Below are positions 7,277-15,265 of a stretch of 64,000 nucleotides of DNA, piece by piece; within the stretch, counting starts at the first letter, position 1, and every line of letters begins with the position of its first letter. The translations under genes were made by a program, and so were the position numbers. The notes under the pieces are model-generated. The model did not search any database, was not told where the DNA came from, and saw only the letters and a program-made list of their open reading frames with translations. Source of the DNA: Bombella sp. ESL0385 (GTDB taxonomy: Bacteria > Pseudomonadota > Alphaproteobacteria > Acetobacterales > Acetobacteraceae); assembly GCF_009725755.1 (NCBI RefSeq), contig NZ_WNIJ01000001.1, positions 1,116,001 to 1,180,000 on the forward strand, written 5' to 3'.

Positions 7277-9190
7277 TTATTGGCAGGAGAGACATTCCTC
7301 ATAGCTCCCCGCCCCACTCTCTGCATGGCGCGGTGTGGCTTGAGGGAGGTGATCATCATCACCCTCCATGATATCGCGTTTCACCGCCATATTGGAAACA
7401 GTATCAGCCCGTTGGATGGATAAAGAGCGGCAGTAATAAAGAGATTTTACACCTTTTTTCCACGCTTCGTAATGAATACGCACAAGGTCGCGCTTATGCA
7501 CATCTGCCGGCAAGAAAAGATTAACCGATTGCGACTGACAGATGAACGGCGCGCGATCAGCCGCATGCTCAATCACCCAACGCTGGTCAATCTCAAAGGC
7601 TGTCTTAAAGACATCTTTTTCATCCTGAGAGAGGAAGTCCAAATGTTGGACAGAGCCCTTACTCAACGTGATGGAAGACCAGACCTCATCCGTATCCTGC
7701 CCATATTTCTGCAATAGCGTAGCGAGATGGCGATTCCGCACTGTAAAGGAGCCGGAGAGCGTTTTTTGCAAAAAGACATTCGCACTAATTGGGTCAATCC
7801 CGGGGCTGGCATTCCCCGCAATGATGGAGATAGATGCTGTCGGTGCAACAGCCATCTTATGAGAGAACCGTTCTTGAATCCCATAATCTGCCGCATCGGG
7901 GCATGGGCCACGCGTTTTTGCAAGAGCGCGTGATGCTGCGGCTGTTTGCTCGGCAATGTGCTGGAAGAACTTCTTATTCCACACCTTGGCCATCACGCTG
8001 CCAAAAGGAATCATCTTCGACTGCAAGAAGGAATGAAAGCCCATAACCCCCAAGCCGACCGAACGCTCCCGCATGGCGGCATAACGTGCATGCTCCATAT
8101 CGTTAGGGGCATTATCGATAAAATCCTGAAGGACATTATCTAAAAAGAGCATCACATCTTCAATAAAGCGCGGCTCATCTTTCCACTCATCCCAATATTC
8201 GAGATTTAAAGAGGAGAGGCAGCACACCGCTGTGCGTGTCTTGCCGTGATGGTCTATCCCTGTTGGCAGGGTAATCTCCGCACAAAGATTAGAGGTTTTA
8301 ACCTCCAACCCCGCAAGACGATGATGCTCTGGCCGTGCGCGATTCACCGTGTCGGAAAAGACGATATAAGGCTCGCCCTGCTCCATCCGCGCCGTAAGCA
8401 GACGAATCCATAACGCACGCGCCGAGACCTTCCGAATCACACTATGATCCTTCGGGGAGATCAGAGCCCATTCCTCATCACCCGCAACAGCGCGCATGAA
8501 GTCATCTGTAAGCAAAACACCATGATGGAGATTTAGAGCCTTACGATTCGGGTCCCCCCCCGTGGGGCGACGCATCTCGATAAACTCCTCAATCTCAGGG
8601 TGCCAAACCGGCAGATAAACAGCGGCGGACCCACGGCGTAAACTCCCCTGACTAATGGCGAGTGTTAAACTATCCATCACCCGGATGAAGGGGATCACCC
8701 CAGAGGTCTTCCCATTACGGCCGATATTCTCCCCAATGGAGCGCAAATTGCCCCAATAAGAGCCAATCCCGCCGCCCTTTGCCGCAAGCCAGACATTCTC
8801 ATTCCAGAGCCCGACAATCCCTTCTAGGCTATCTTCAGACTCATTAAGGAAGCAGGAAATTGGCAACCCACGATTCGTCCCCCCATTGGAGAGAATAGGC
8901 GTTGCGGGCATAAACCAATGGCGCGACATATAATCATAAATACGCTGCGCGTGCCCCTCATCCGCCCCATAACGCGAGGCAACACGGGCAAATAACCCTT
9001 GGTACGTCTCACCTTCTAACAGATAGCGGTCATCTAAAGTGGCACGGCCAAACGCCGTCAGCCGTTCATCCCGTTCTGGATTTATATAAACAGGATGACG
9101 CCCCGGTAATTGCACTCTCTCTGCAAAAAGTTCAGGCTCTGTCGCCTTACCCGATGGCCGCGCGGCTGTCTGCACGTCAGGCGTTGTCAT
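7277..9190 (-). CDS. nrdA: Ribonucleotide reductase class I, alpha (catalytic) subunit
   Basis: Catalytic subunit that reduces ribonucleoside diphosphates to deoxyribonucleotides. Seen in the 637 residues: substrate-reducing Cys113 (ISCF), the N-x-C-x-E radical centre NLCAE (Asn301, Cys303, Glu305), partner cysteines at 323/324 and the C-terminal shuttle pair EECLSC (Cys633, Cys636). At 637 residues it is clearly shorter than E. coli NrdA (about 760). The N-terminus goes directly into the barrel-forming region without an ATP-cone, so dATP overall-activity inhibition through that domain should be absent. AAGGGG precedes the ATG. It heads the nrdA-nrdB operon. Confidence 0.95.
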   Translation of the reverse strand: MTTPDVQTAARPSGKATEPELFAERVQLPGRHPVYINPERDERLTAFGRATLDDRYLLEGETYQGLFARVASRYGADEGHAQRIYDYMSRHWFMPATPILSNGGTNRGLPISCFLNESEDSLEGIVGLWNENVWLAAKGGGIGSYWGNLRSIGENIGRNGKTSGVIPFIRVMDSLTLAISQGSLRRGSAAVYLPVWHPEIEEFIEMRRPTGGDPNRKALNLHHGVLLTDDFMRAVAGDEEWALISPKDHSVIRKVSARALWIRLLTARMEQGEPYIVFSDTVNRARPEHHRLAGLEVKTSNLCAEITLPTGIDHHGKTRTAVCCLSSLNLEYWDEWKDEPRFIEDVMLFLDNVLQDFIDNAPNDMEHARYAAMRERSVGLGVMGFHSFLQSKMIPFGSVMAKVWNKKFFQHIAEQTAAASRALAKTRGPCPDAADYGIQERFSHKMAVAPTASISIIAGNASPGIDPISANVFLQKTLSGSFTVRNRHLATLLQKYGQDTDEVWSSITLSKGSVQHLDFLSQDEKDVFKTAFEIDQRWVIEHAADRAPFICQSQSVNLFLPADVHKRDLVRIHYEAWKKGVKSLYYCRSLSIQRADTVSNMAVKRDIMEGDDDHLPQATPRHAESGAGSYEECLSCQ

Positions 9191-9297
9191 GAATCGAGCC
9201 CCTTATCCTGAGTTCTTTTATAGTCCGTTGAGTACCCTCATCTCCCATGTATAAGGGGCACATTTCAAGGCTTGTTTTTTGCAGATAATTGTGATTA

Positions 9298-9313
9298 TGC
9301 CGATATATAGCTA
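9298..9313 (-). promoter_or_regulatory. NrdR-like box 1 upstream of nrdA
   Basis: The core CGATATATAG at 9301-9310 matches the NrdR box core C-w-A-t-A-T-a-T-w-G at all but one position. It lies about 110 bases upstream of the nrdA start and 33 bp (about three helical turns) from a better second box. The paired arrangement supports the call; the single site would be weak. Confidence 0.6.
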
Positions 9314-9330
9314 TTAAAGAATGGTTTAGA

Positions 9331-9346
9331 ACACTATATATTGTTT
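9331..9346 (-). promoter_or_regulatory. NrdR-like box 2 upstream of nrdA
   Basis: ACACTATATATTGTTT matches the NrdR consensus acaCwAtATaTwGtgt almost completely, with the core CTATATATTG at 9334-9343. NrdR represses ribonucleotide reductase genes when dATP/ATP is high, normally from two boxes spaced by about three turns, as here. The nrdR gene itself is not in this window. Confidence 0.75.
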
Positions 9347-9380
9347 TTATAACTTATAACCCGACTTTAAGAGTCGCCCC

Positions 9381-10475
9381 TTAAAGCCACCCGCACTGCG
9401 CGTGATTCCGCAAAAGCTGGTCAGCGAGAATACACGCCACCATCGCCTCCGCCACTGGTACAGCTCGAATCCCAATACAAGGGTCATGCCGTCCCTTCGT
9501 CATCACATCCACAGCCTCGCCAGCACGATTAATGCTTGGGACAGGGATGAGGATGGAGCTGGTCGGTTTAATGGCCATGCGCGCAACAATAGGTTGTCCT
9601 GTTGAGATTCCTCCCAGAATCCCACCTGCATGATTGCTCAAAAACACGGGCTCTAAAGGCGATTCCGAAGGCCGGATAGGGTCAGCATTCTCATGCCCAT
9701 GTAGAGCCGCAACAGCCATGCCGTCACCAATCTCGACCGCTTTAATGCCGTTAATCCCCATCAAGCCGCCCGCAAGTTCAGCATCTAACTTGCCATAAAC
9801 GGGTGCCCCCAAACCGGCGGGCACCCCTTCTGCCACAACTTCAAGAGTCGCCCCGATGGATGAACCGGCCTTTCTCACAGCCTCTAGCTGCTCGCTCCAT
9901 TGCGGAACAATCGCCGCATCGGGGGAGAAGAAGGGATTGCGTTCCACCTCATCCCATGCCCAGCGCGCATAATCCACCTTTTGATGGCCAATCGCCGTTA
10001 ATGCCCCACGGATGACGAGCTGCGGCCCCACAAGCTCCCGCAAGATCACGCGCGCCACAGCCCCTGCCGCCACCCGCATAGCCGTCTCGCGCGCGGAGGA
10101 CCGCCCGCCGCCACGGTAATCGCGTATGCCGTATTTAAGGTCATACGCGATATCTGCATGGCCGGGACGATATTGCTGGGCAATTTCCCCATAATCCTTA
10201 GAGCGTTGATCCGTATTCTCAATCATCAAAGAGATGGGCGTTCCCGTCGTCTGCCCTTCAAACACACCGGAGAGGATGCGCACTTGGTCAGCCTCGCGCC
10301 GTTGTGTCGTATAGCGCGACTGGCCGGGTCGCCTTTTATCCAACCAAGGCTGGATGTCCTCCTCCGACAGCTTCAGACGCGGGGGACAGCCATCAATCAC
10401 ACAGCCAATCGCTGGCCCGTGGCTTTCCCCCCATGTTGTTACACGCAACAAACGCCCAAAGCTGTTCTCTGACAT
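9381..10475 (-). CDS. aroC: Chorismate synthase
   Basis: Last step of the shikimate pathway: converts 5-enolpyruvylshikimate 3-phosphate to chorismate with reduced FMN. The 364-residue protein begins with the family signature [18 protein letters not shown] and has [14 protein letters not shown] and the C-terminal [13 protein letters not shown] segment. Length and motifs are complete. The start lies five bases after the fabI stop, with AGAGGA in the fabI tail as ribosome site, so the two are an operon and probably coupled. aroE lies elsewhere in the window (31.6 kb), so the shikimate genes are dispersed. Confidence 0.95.
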   Translation of the reverse strand: MSENSFGRLLRVTTWGESHGPAIGCVIDGCPPRLKLSEEDIQPWLDKRRPGQSRYTTQRREADQVRILSGVFEGQTTGTPISLMIENTDQRSKDYGEIAQQYRPGHADIAYDLKYGIRDYRGGGRSSARETAMRVAAGAVARVILRELVGPQLVIRGALTAIGHQKVDYARWAWDEVERNPFFSPDAAIVPQWSEQLEAVRKAGSSIGATLEVVAEGVPAGLGAPVYGKLDAELAGGLMGINGIKAVEIGDGMAVAALHGHENADPIRPSESPLEPVFLSNHAGGILGGISTGQPIVARMAIKPTSSILIPVPSINRAGEAVDVMTKGRHDPCIGIRAVPVAEAMVACILADQLLRNHAQCGWL

Positions 10476-10480
10476 AGCTA

Positions 10481-11332
10481 TTAATCCTCTGAGGATAGGG
10501 TCATATCTGGGGCTTCTGGGTTCTTCATGCCGATAATGTTATAGCCGCAATCCACATGGTGAATCTCGCCAGTTACACCAGCGGAAAGGTCGGAGAGAAA
10601 ATACAACCCAGAGCCACCAACATCCTTCAGCGATACATTCCGCTCCAGCGGGGCATTAATCTGATTCCAACGCAGAATATAGCGGAAATCCCCAATCCCA
10701 TTAGCCGCTAATGTCATGATTGGACCGGCGGAAATCCCATTCACCCGGATATTATCGCGCCCTAAATCCACCGCCATATACCGCACAGAGGCCTCCAAAG
10801 CGGCTTTGGCAACACCCATCACGTTATAATGCGGCATTACACGCTCTGCACCGAGATAAGTCAGCGTCAATAAAGAGCCACCCTCATTCATCATCGCTGC
10901 GGCACGCCGCGCTACAGCGGTAAAGGAGAAGCATGAAATATCCAATGCTTTAAGAAAAGCCTCACGTGGCGTATCAACATAACGCCCGCGTAGATATTGC
11001 TTATCAGCCCAGCCAATCGCATGGACGACAAAGTCAATCTTGCCCCACTTCTTCTCAATCTCATCAAAGGTGGCATTAATAGCGGCATCATCACCCACAT
11101 CACAGGGTAACACCATCTCCGAGCCCACACTCTCCGCTAGGGGGCGTACCCGTTTCCCCAACGCTTCGCCTTGGTAGGTAAAGGCAATCTCCGCCCCTTG
11201 GTCCGCACAAGATTTTGCAATGGCCCATGCGATGGAGTTCTTATTCGCCACACCCATCACGACACCACGCTTGCCTGCCATGAGTGTCCCCTTGGCTGTT
11301 GCCTCTAGCGTATGAGATTCTTTCTCCGACAT
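10481..11332 (-). CDS. fabI: Enoyl-[acyl-carrier-protein] reductase (NADH), FabI
   Basis: Reduces enoyl-ACP in the last step of each fatty acid elongation cycle. The 283-residue short-chain dehydrogenase-type protein has the nucleotide-binding segment [13 protein letters not shown] (27-39), Tyr159, and the catalytic Tyr169-x6-Lys176 pair (YNVMGVAK), which is typical of FabI. The frame is open to 11407, but ATG 11332 has AGGGGGG four bases upstream and matches the usual FabI N-terminus with a short extension. It is first in the fabI-aroC operon and divergent from waaA, with 171 bases between the starts to hold both promoters. Confidence 0.94.
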   Translation of the reverse strand: MSEKESHTLEATAKGTLMAGKRGVVMGVANKNSIAWAIAKSCADQGAEIAFTYQGEALGKRVRPLAESVGSEMVLPCDVGDDAAINATFDEIEKKWGKIDFVVHAIGWADKQYLRGRYVDTPREAFLKALDISCFSFTAVARRAAAMMNEGGSLLTLTYLGAERVMPHYNVMGVAKAALEASVRYMAVDLGRDNIRVNGISAGPIMTLAANGIGDFRYILRWNQINAPLERNVSLKDVGGSGLYFLSDLSAGVTGEIHHVDCGYNIIGMKNPEAPDMTLSSED

Positions 11333-11503
11333 GGTCCCCCCTTGAGAATGGTCCAGCATATGTAATAAATTGGGCCATCTCGTTGCACAAGGATGGCCGC
11401 ACGGCAAGAGGACACTGCCTTCACGACATTGTTTTCCGCCTCATCCGGTGTTGTTCTACGGCAGATGATGCGAAAATGCACCACCGGGAAAAGATAGCCC
11501 CCT

Positions 11504-12754
11504 ATGCGCTTTGCCCCTCTCCTGTGCCTTTGGTCTCTCATTGGTTATATGGCCATGCCATGGCTATGCCGCCATACCCGTACCCGTTTACGCATTGGCA
11601 AAGAAGATGGCTCCCGCCTACAAGAGCGTTTTGGCCAGCCCACCCAGCCACGCCCGCCTCTTAACGCGCCCCTTTTATGGCTCCATGCCGCAAGTGTAGG
11701 GGAAAGCCGCGCGGCTCTTCCTGTGATTGATGCGCTCTTAAAGCTCCAGCCCACTCTTACCATCTTGGTAACAACAGCAACCCTTACGGGCGGGCAAGTC
11801 ATTACAGCTCATGCTCCCCCTTATAAAGGCCGCTTGCTGCATCAATTTATCCCCTACGATGCCCCTCATTTACTCAGTCGCTTCCTCACCCATTGGCGAC
11901 CTGATGGGCTAGTCCTGATAGAGAGTGAATTATGGCCGGGTTTGCTATGCCTCTGCCGAAGACAACATATCCCTGTTATGCTACTCAACGGGCGGCTCTC
12001 GGCGCGTTCTGCCCGCCGCTGGCGGTTGGCAGCCCCTCTTTTGCGTTACTTATTACGCCCTTGCCGCTGGATTATGCCACGCAGCCATGCTGATGAACGT
12101 GCCTTCGCACAGCTCGGCATAACCTCTTTGCTGCCACCAGCAGACCTAAAGGAAGATGCTCCCCCCCTCTCTTTTGATTCCACAGAAGCCGCACATATAC
12201 GCCAACAGCTTGGGGATCGCCCTCTCTTTGTTGCGGCCTCTACCCACCAAGGCGAGGAAGACCTCATCGTTGCCGCTGTGCAAGAAGCCCGTCAACAACG
12301 ACCTAACCTCCTTACCGTTATCATTCCCCGCCACCCAGAGCGTGGAGCAGCTTTAGCGACCCACTTTAAGGCCCCACGCCGCTCCCAAAACACCATACCA
12401 CACCATAATGAGAGCCTCTGGATTATCGATACATTAGGTGAGGTCGGTTTATTCCTCCACTTAGCTGAGCGTGTTTTTATTGGTCATTCTCTCTGCCCAC
12501 CCGGCGGAGGACATAACCCCTTGGAATCTCTGCGTTTTCATCGTCCTACAGCCTGTGGACCCTATATGCAAAACTGGCAGGATATTTGTGCCACATATGC
12601 CACATTCCTCCATCGCTTAGAGGGGCAAGAAGCCTTAACCCAATGGCTTATAAAGCCCGTCATCCCAGCTCCCCCGCCTTTAAAACGCACTCATATTAGC
12701 CATGATATCTCATGCCTTATTCTTACCACAATCCTTAGCCATAAGGAAAAGTGA
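11504..12754 (+). CDS. waaA: 3-deoxy-D-manno-octulosonic acid (Kdo) transferase
   Basis: Adds Kdo from CMP-Kdo to the lipid A precursor on the cytoplasmic face of the inner membrane. The 416-residue protein has an N-terminal hydrophobic anchor (about 5-20), then the WaaA motifs HAASVGES, LIESELWPGL and, near the C-terminus, GGGHNPLES. Length is normal for the family. No strong ribosome site precedes ATG 11504. It is first of the waaA-lpxK-lpxL lipid A operon; its TGA overlaps the lpxK start by one base. The number of Kdo residues added cannot be predicted. Confidence 0.92.
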   Translation: MRFAPLLCLWSLIGYMAMPWLCRHTRTRLRIGKEDGSRLQERFGQPTQPRPPLNAPLLWLHAASVGESRAALPVIDALLKLQPTLTILVTTATLTGGQVITAHAPPYKGRLLHQFIPYDAPHLLSRFLTHWRPDGLVLIESELWPGLLCLCRRQHIPVMLLNGRLSARSARRWRLAAPLLRYLLRPCRWIMPRSHADERAFAQLGITSLLPPADLKEDAPPLSFDSTEAAHIRQQLGDRPLFVAASTHQGEEDLIVAAVQEARQQRPNLLTVIIPRHPERGAALATHFKAPRRSQNTIPHHNESLWIIDTLGEVGLFLHLAERVFIGHSLCPPGGGHNPLESLRFHRPTACGPYMQNWQDICATYATFLHRLEGQEALTQWLIKPVIPAPPPLKRTHISHDISCLILTTILSHKEK

Positions 12755-13734
12755 TGAAACTGACTGCTCCTTCTTTCTGGCAAGGCGATAAGCCAAGTAG
12801 CCTCTCTAACCTTCTGCTCCCCGCCAGCAAAGTGACGGAAGCTCTCAGCCACCATCGCCAAAAAAAACCGTCTCTTAAAGTATCTGTGCCCGTCTTATGT
12901 TGTGGCAATATCAGCGTGGGCGGGACGGGTAAAACGCCACTTGCGCTTCATATCCTCCAAAAGCTGATCCAACGTGGGCATAATCCTCATGTCATTACGC
13001 GCGGCTATGGGGGCCGCTCCAAAAAGACGGGGCACATACATCCCCAACATGATAAGGCGATAGAGGTCGGGGATGAGGCTATGCTACTCGCTCAGCTAGC
13101 CCCAACATGGCGTGGGCCCGACCGTTACGCCAATGCCCAACAGGCTATTAAAGCCGGGGCTGATTGCCTTATTATGGATGATGGTCTGCAAGACCCCACC
13201 CTCCATAAAGATTTAGCCATCCTCACCATTGACGGCCCTGCGGGCTTTGGTAATCAACGCCTTCTTCCTGCTGGCCCCTTGCGGGAAACATTGGCCGAGG
13301 CCTTACCGCGTTTAGATGCAGCCGTCCTTTTTGGAGAGGATACCCACAACATAGCCGAGCAATTACCTAAATCCTTACCTTTATTAAAAGGCCAGCTCAC
13401 ACCCTCTCCTGCCATTCACCAGCTCAAAGGGCGTAACATTATTGCCTTTGCAGGCATTGGCAGGCCGGAGAAGTTCTTCACAATGCTCCGTGAGGCTAAT
13501 CTAACCATTTTAAGAACGCTCTCTTTCCCCAACCATCATATTTACTCCGAACGTGACCTTCAGCATCTTGCTCAGCTTACCCACACACCTAATACGGTCT
13601 TAGTCACGACTGAAAAAGATAATGTGAAACTGCCGTCTCTCTTTCAGCAATGCATTACCACCATTAAAATTGAACCCACATGGCATAATCCCGCCCTGCA
13701 AGAGGAGCTTCTGGACCGCTTCATGTCGTGCTAA
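12754..13734 (+). CDS. lpxK: Tetraacyldisaccharide 4'-kinase
   Basis: Phosphorylates the 4' position of the lipid A disaccharide using ATP at the inner membrane. The 326-residue protein has the LpxK nucleotide-binding motif GNISVGGTGKTP (51-62) and the MDDGLQDP segment typical of the family. Two starts are possible, GTG 12751 and ATG 12754; I prefer ATG because AAGGA lies seven bases upstream. The start overlaps the waaA stop by one base (TGATG), so translation is likely coupled. The acyltransferase gene follows 11 bases after the stop. Confidence 0.93.
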   Translation: MKLTAPSFWQGDKPSSLSNLLLPASKVTEALSHHRQKKPSLKVSVPVLCCGNISVGGTGKTPLALHILQKLIQRGHNPHVITRGYGGRSKKTGHIHPQHDKAIEVGDEAMLLAQLAPTWRGPDRYANAQQAIKAGADCLIMDDGLQDPTLHKDLAILTIDGPAGFGNQRLLPAGPLRETLAEALPRLDAAVLFGEDTHNIAEQLPKSLPLLKGQLTPSPAIHQLKGRNIIAFAGIGRPEKFFTMLREANLTILRTLSFPNHHIYSERDLQHLAQLTHTPNTVLVTTEKDNVKLPSLFQQCITTIKIEPTWHNPALQEELLDRFMSC

Positions 13735-13745
13735 ACCCCTAAAAC

Positions 13746-14645
13746 ATGAAGACTCATTTAGAAGCGTGGGGTTTAAACGGGCTGTTATGGTGCTTTAGCA
13801 AACTTCCCCCCGCTTTTGCCTCGACCCTTGGGGGGATGATAGCGCGTTCTTTGGGTCGCTTTCTGCCCTCCTCCCATAATGCGATGGTCAATCTCCAACG
13901 CGCCTTCCCCTCCGTGAGCAAGGAAGAACGACAGGCCATCATCTATAATTGTTGGGAGAATCTAGGCCGTACTTTCGCAGAATTCCCCCATCTTGCACGC
14001 TTGCCCGCTCACCCTGATAACGGGCCGGGATGGCATGTCCTAAACGACTATATTTTACACCATGCCCGTGCGCAGCAACGGCCTATTATTTTCTTCTCCG
14101 GCCATTTAGGGAATTGGGAACTCATGCCCCTTATTGTGGCGCGTTATGGCCTTACTTTCTCCCCTTTTTACCGGGCACCGAACAACCCATTGGTTGATCG
14201 TCTCCTCTGCCAATTACGCCGCAATATTGTTAATCAACCCGTGCCATTCTTTCCTAAAGGCAAGCAAGGGGCGTTAGAAGCCATACGTCACCTCGCTAAG
14301 GGTGGGCATCTTGGTGTATTAGGCGACCAGAAAATGAATGACGGGATAGAGGTCTCCTTCTTCGGCCACCCCACCATGACAGCCCCCGCCACAGCTGCCT
14401 TGGCCCTACGCTTTAATGCCTTAATCGTCACCGGCCGGGTTTGGCGAGATGGGCCTGCACGCCTTACCTTAGAGGTCTGCTCCTGTCTAGACCCACACAT
14501 GATGGTTCCCCCTTCCTCATCCCGCCAAGAGAAAATCCATCATCTAACACAGCATCTTAATGACCAACTGGAATCATGGATTACAGAACGGCCGAGTGAT
14601 TGGCTCTGGCTACATCGCCGCTGGGAAAAAAAGTATTATCGATAA
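13746..14645 (+). CDS. lpxL: Lipid A biosynthesis lauroyl/myristoyl acyltransferase (LpxL/HtrB family)
   Basis: Member of the LpxL/LpxM family of late acyltransferases that transfer an acyl chain from acyl-ACP to Kdo-lipid IVA. The 299-residue protein has the catalytic H-x4-D/E motif as HLGNWE (His120, Glu125), the FYRAPNNP segment and LGDQKMNDGIEVSFFG. A hydrophobic N-terminal region (about 11-35) may anchor it in the membrane. It follows lpxK directly, completing a lipid A operon. Which secondary position it acylates, and with which chain, cannot be told; LpxL versus LpxM naming is therefore approximate. Confidence 0.85.
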   Translation: MKTHLEAWGLNGLLWCFSKLPPAFASTLGGMIARSLGRFLPSSHNAMVNLQRAFPSVSKEERQAIIYNCWENLGRTFAEFPHLARLPAHPDNGPGWHVLNDYILHHARAQQRPIIFFSGHLGNWELMPLIVARYGLTFSPFYRAPNNPLVDRLLCQLRRNIVNQPVPFFPKGKQGALEAIRHLAKGGHLGVLGDQKMNDGIEVSFFGHPTMTAPATAALALRFNALIVTGRVWRDGPARLTLEVCSCLDPHMMVPPSSSRQEKIHHLTQHLNDQLESWITERPSDWLWLHRRWEKKYYR

Positions 14646-14720
14646 CAATATGGTAACTTCCCTCTAGTCATGCGCTCAAAACATGGTAGGATTGCAAAAT
14701 AGGAACCAACTCATAAGGAT

Positions 14721-14754
14721 TGCGTGTTTCCATTCATTTTTTGCATAACACGCA
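14721..14754. repeat. Perfect 8-bp inverted repeat upstream of an orphan gene
   Basis: TGCGTGTT (14721-14728) is repeated as AACACGCA (14747-14754) with an 18-base spacer containing a T run (CATTCATTTTTTGCAT). It lies 72 bases before the start at 14826. It could be an operator or the end of the lipid A operon transcript. It does not have the form of a classic terminator, because the T run is in the loop. Confidence 0.4.
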
Positions 14755-14825
14755 CAGCTTTAAGAGGATGTTCATAGAGGAATGTGGCAGCACAATTGCC
14801 CGTTCTTATAAAAGGAGATGCTGAC

Positions 14826-15209
14826 ATGGCTCAAAAAGCGTTTCGTGTGGCAGATCGTGCCGCTACTGCCTCCTCCGCCCAACAGGGCTCTGCCATTATC
14901 ATCCCTTTTCGTCAGAAGATTCTCCCACGCCATCATCACTATCTCGCCCAATGGCTAACCGCGAGCGAACCGATGGGGATTCTTGATGCCTCGATTGAGA
15001 CTATGGTTGAGGAGCCTTCCCCTCTCATTGTGATTTGGGTACGGGAAAATGCAGACCCTGCTTATCTCATCCGCTTAGAGGGGCCGCAATGGGTGTTGAT
15101 GGATTGCCTAAGAGAGCATGAGCTTGGCCGTTATACAGATTTGAGCGCGGCACTCCATACAATTCGTCCCGTTCTCCCTCTCTCACCCGAACATACAGCA
15201 TCTTGTTAA
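14826..15209 (+). CDS. Hypothetical protein, 127 aa, family not recognised
   Basis: A 127-residue soluble protein with no signal peptide or membrane segment. The N-terminal 20 residues are Ala/Ser-rich; the rest (from about 22) has alternating beta strands and helices (SAIIIPFRQKILPRHHHYL, then PLIVIWVRENADPAYLIRLEG), giving the impression of a small alpha/beta domain. I do not recognise it. The start is well supported by AAAGGAG eight bases before ATG 14826, whereas the frame opens earlier at 14784. It stands alone between a perfect inverted repeat and a strong terminator, so it is a single-gene transcript. Confidence 0.7.
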   Translation: MAQKAFRVADRAATASSAQQGSAIIIPFRQKILPRHHHYLAQWLTASEPMGILDASIETMVEEPSPLIVIWVRENADPAYLIRLEGPQWVLMDCLREHELGRYTDLSAALHTIRPVLPLSPEHTASC

Positions 15210-15210
15210 G

Positions 15211-15245
15211 AAAAAGCCCGCCTAAACATACAGGCGGGCTTTTTT
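15211..15245. terminator. Intrinsic terminator, bidirectional
   Basis: AAAAAGCCCGCCT (15211-15223) pairs perfectly with AGGCGGGCTTTTT (15232-15244) around an eight-base loop. It serves the plus-strand 127-aa gene ending at 15209 and, with its T tail on the other strand, the LpoA-like gene ending at 15266. Confidence 0.93.
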
Positions 15246-15265
15246 CTATCTATGAGGCACGCCCT

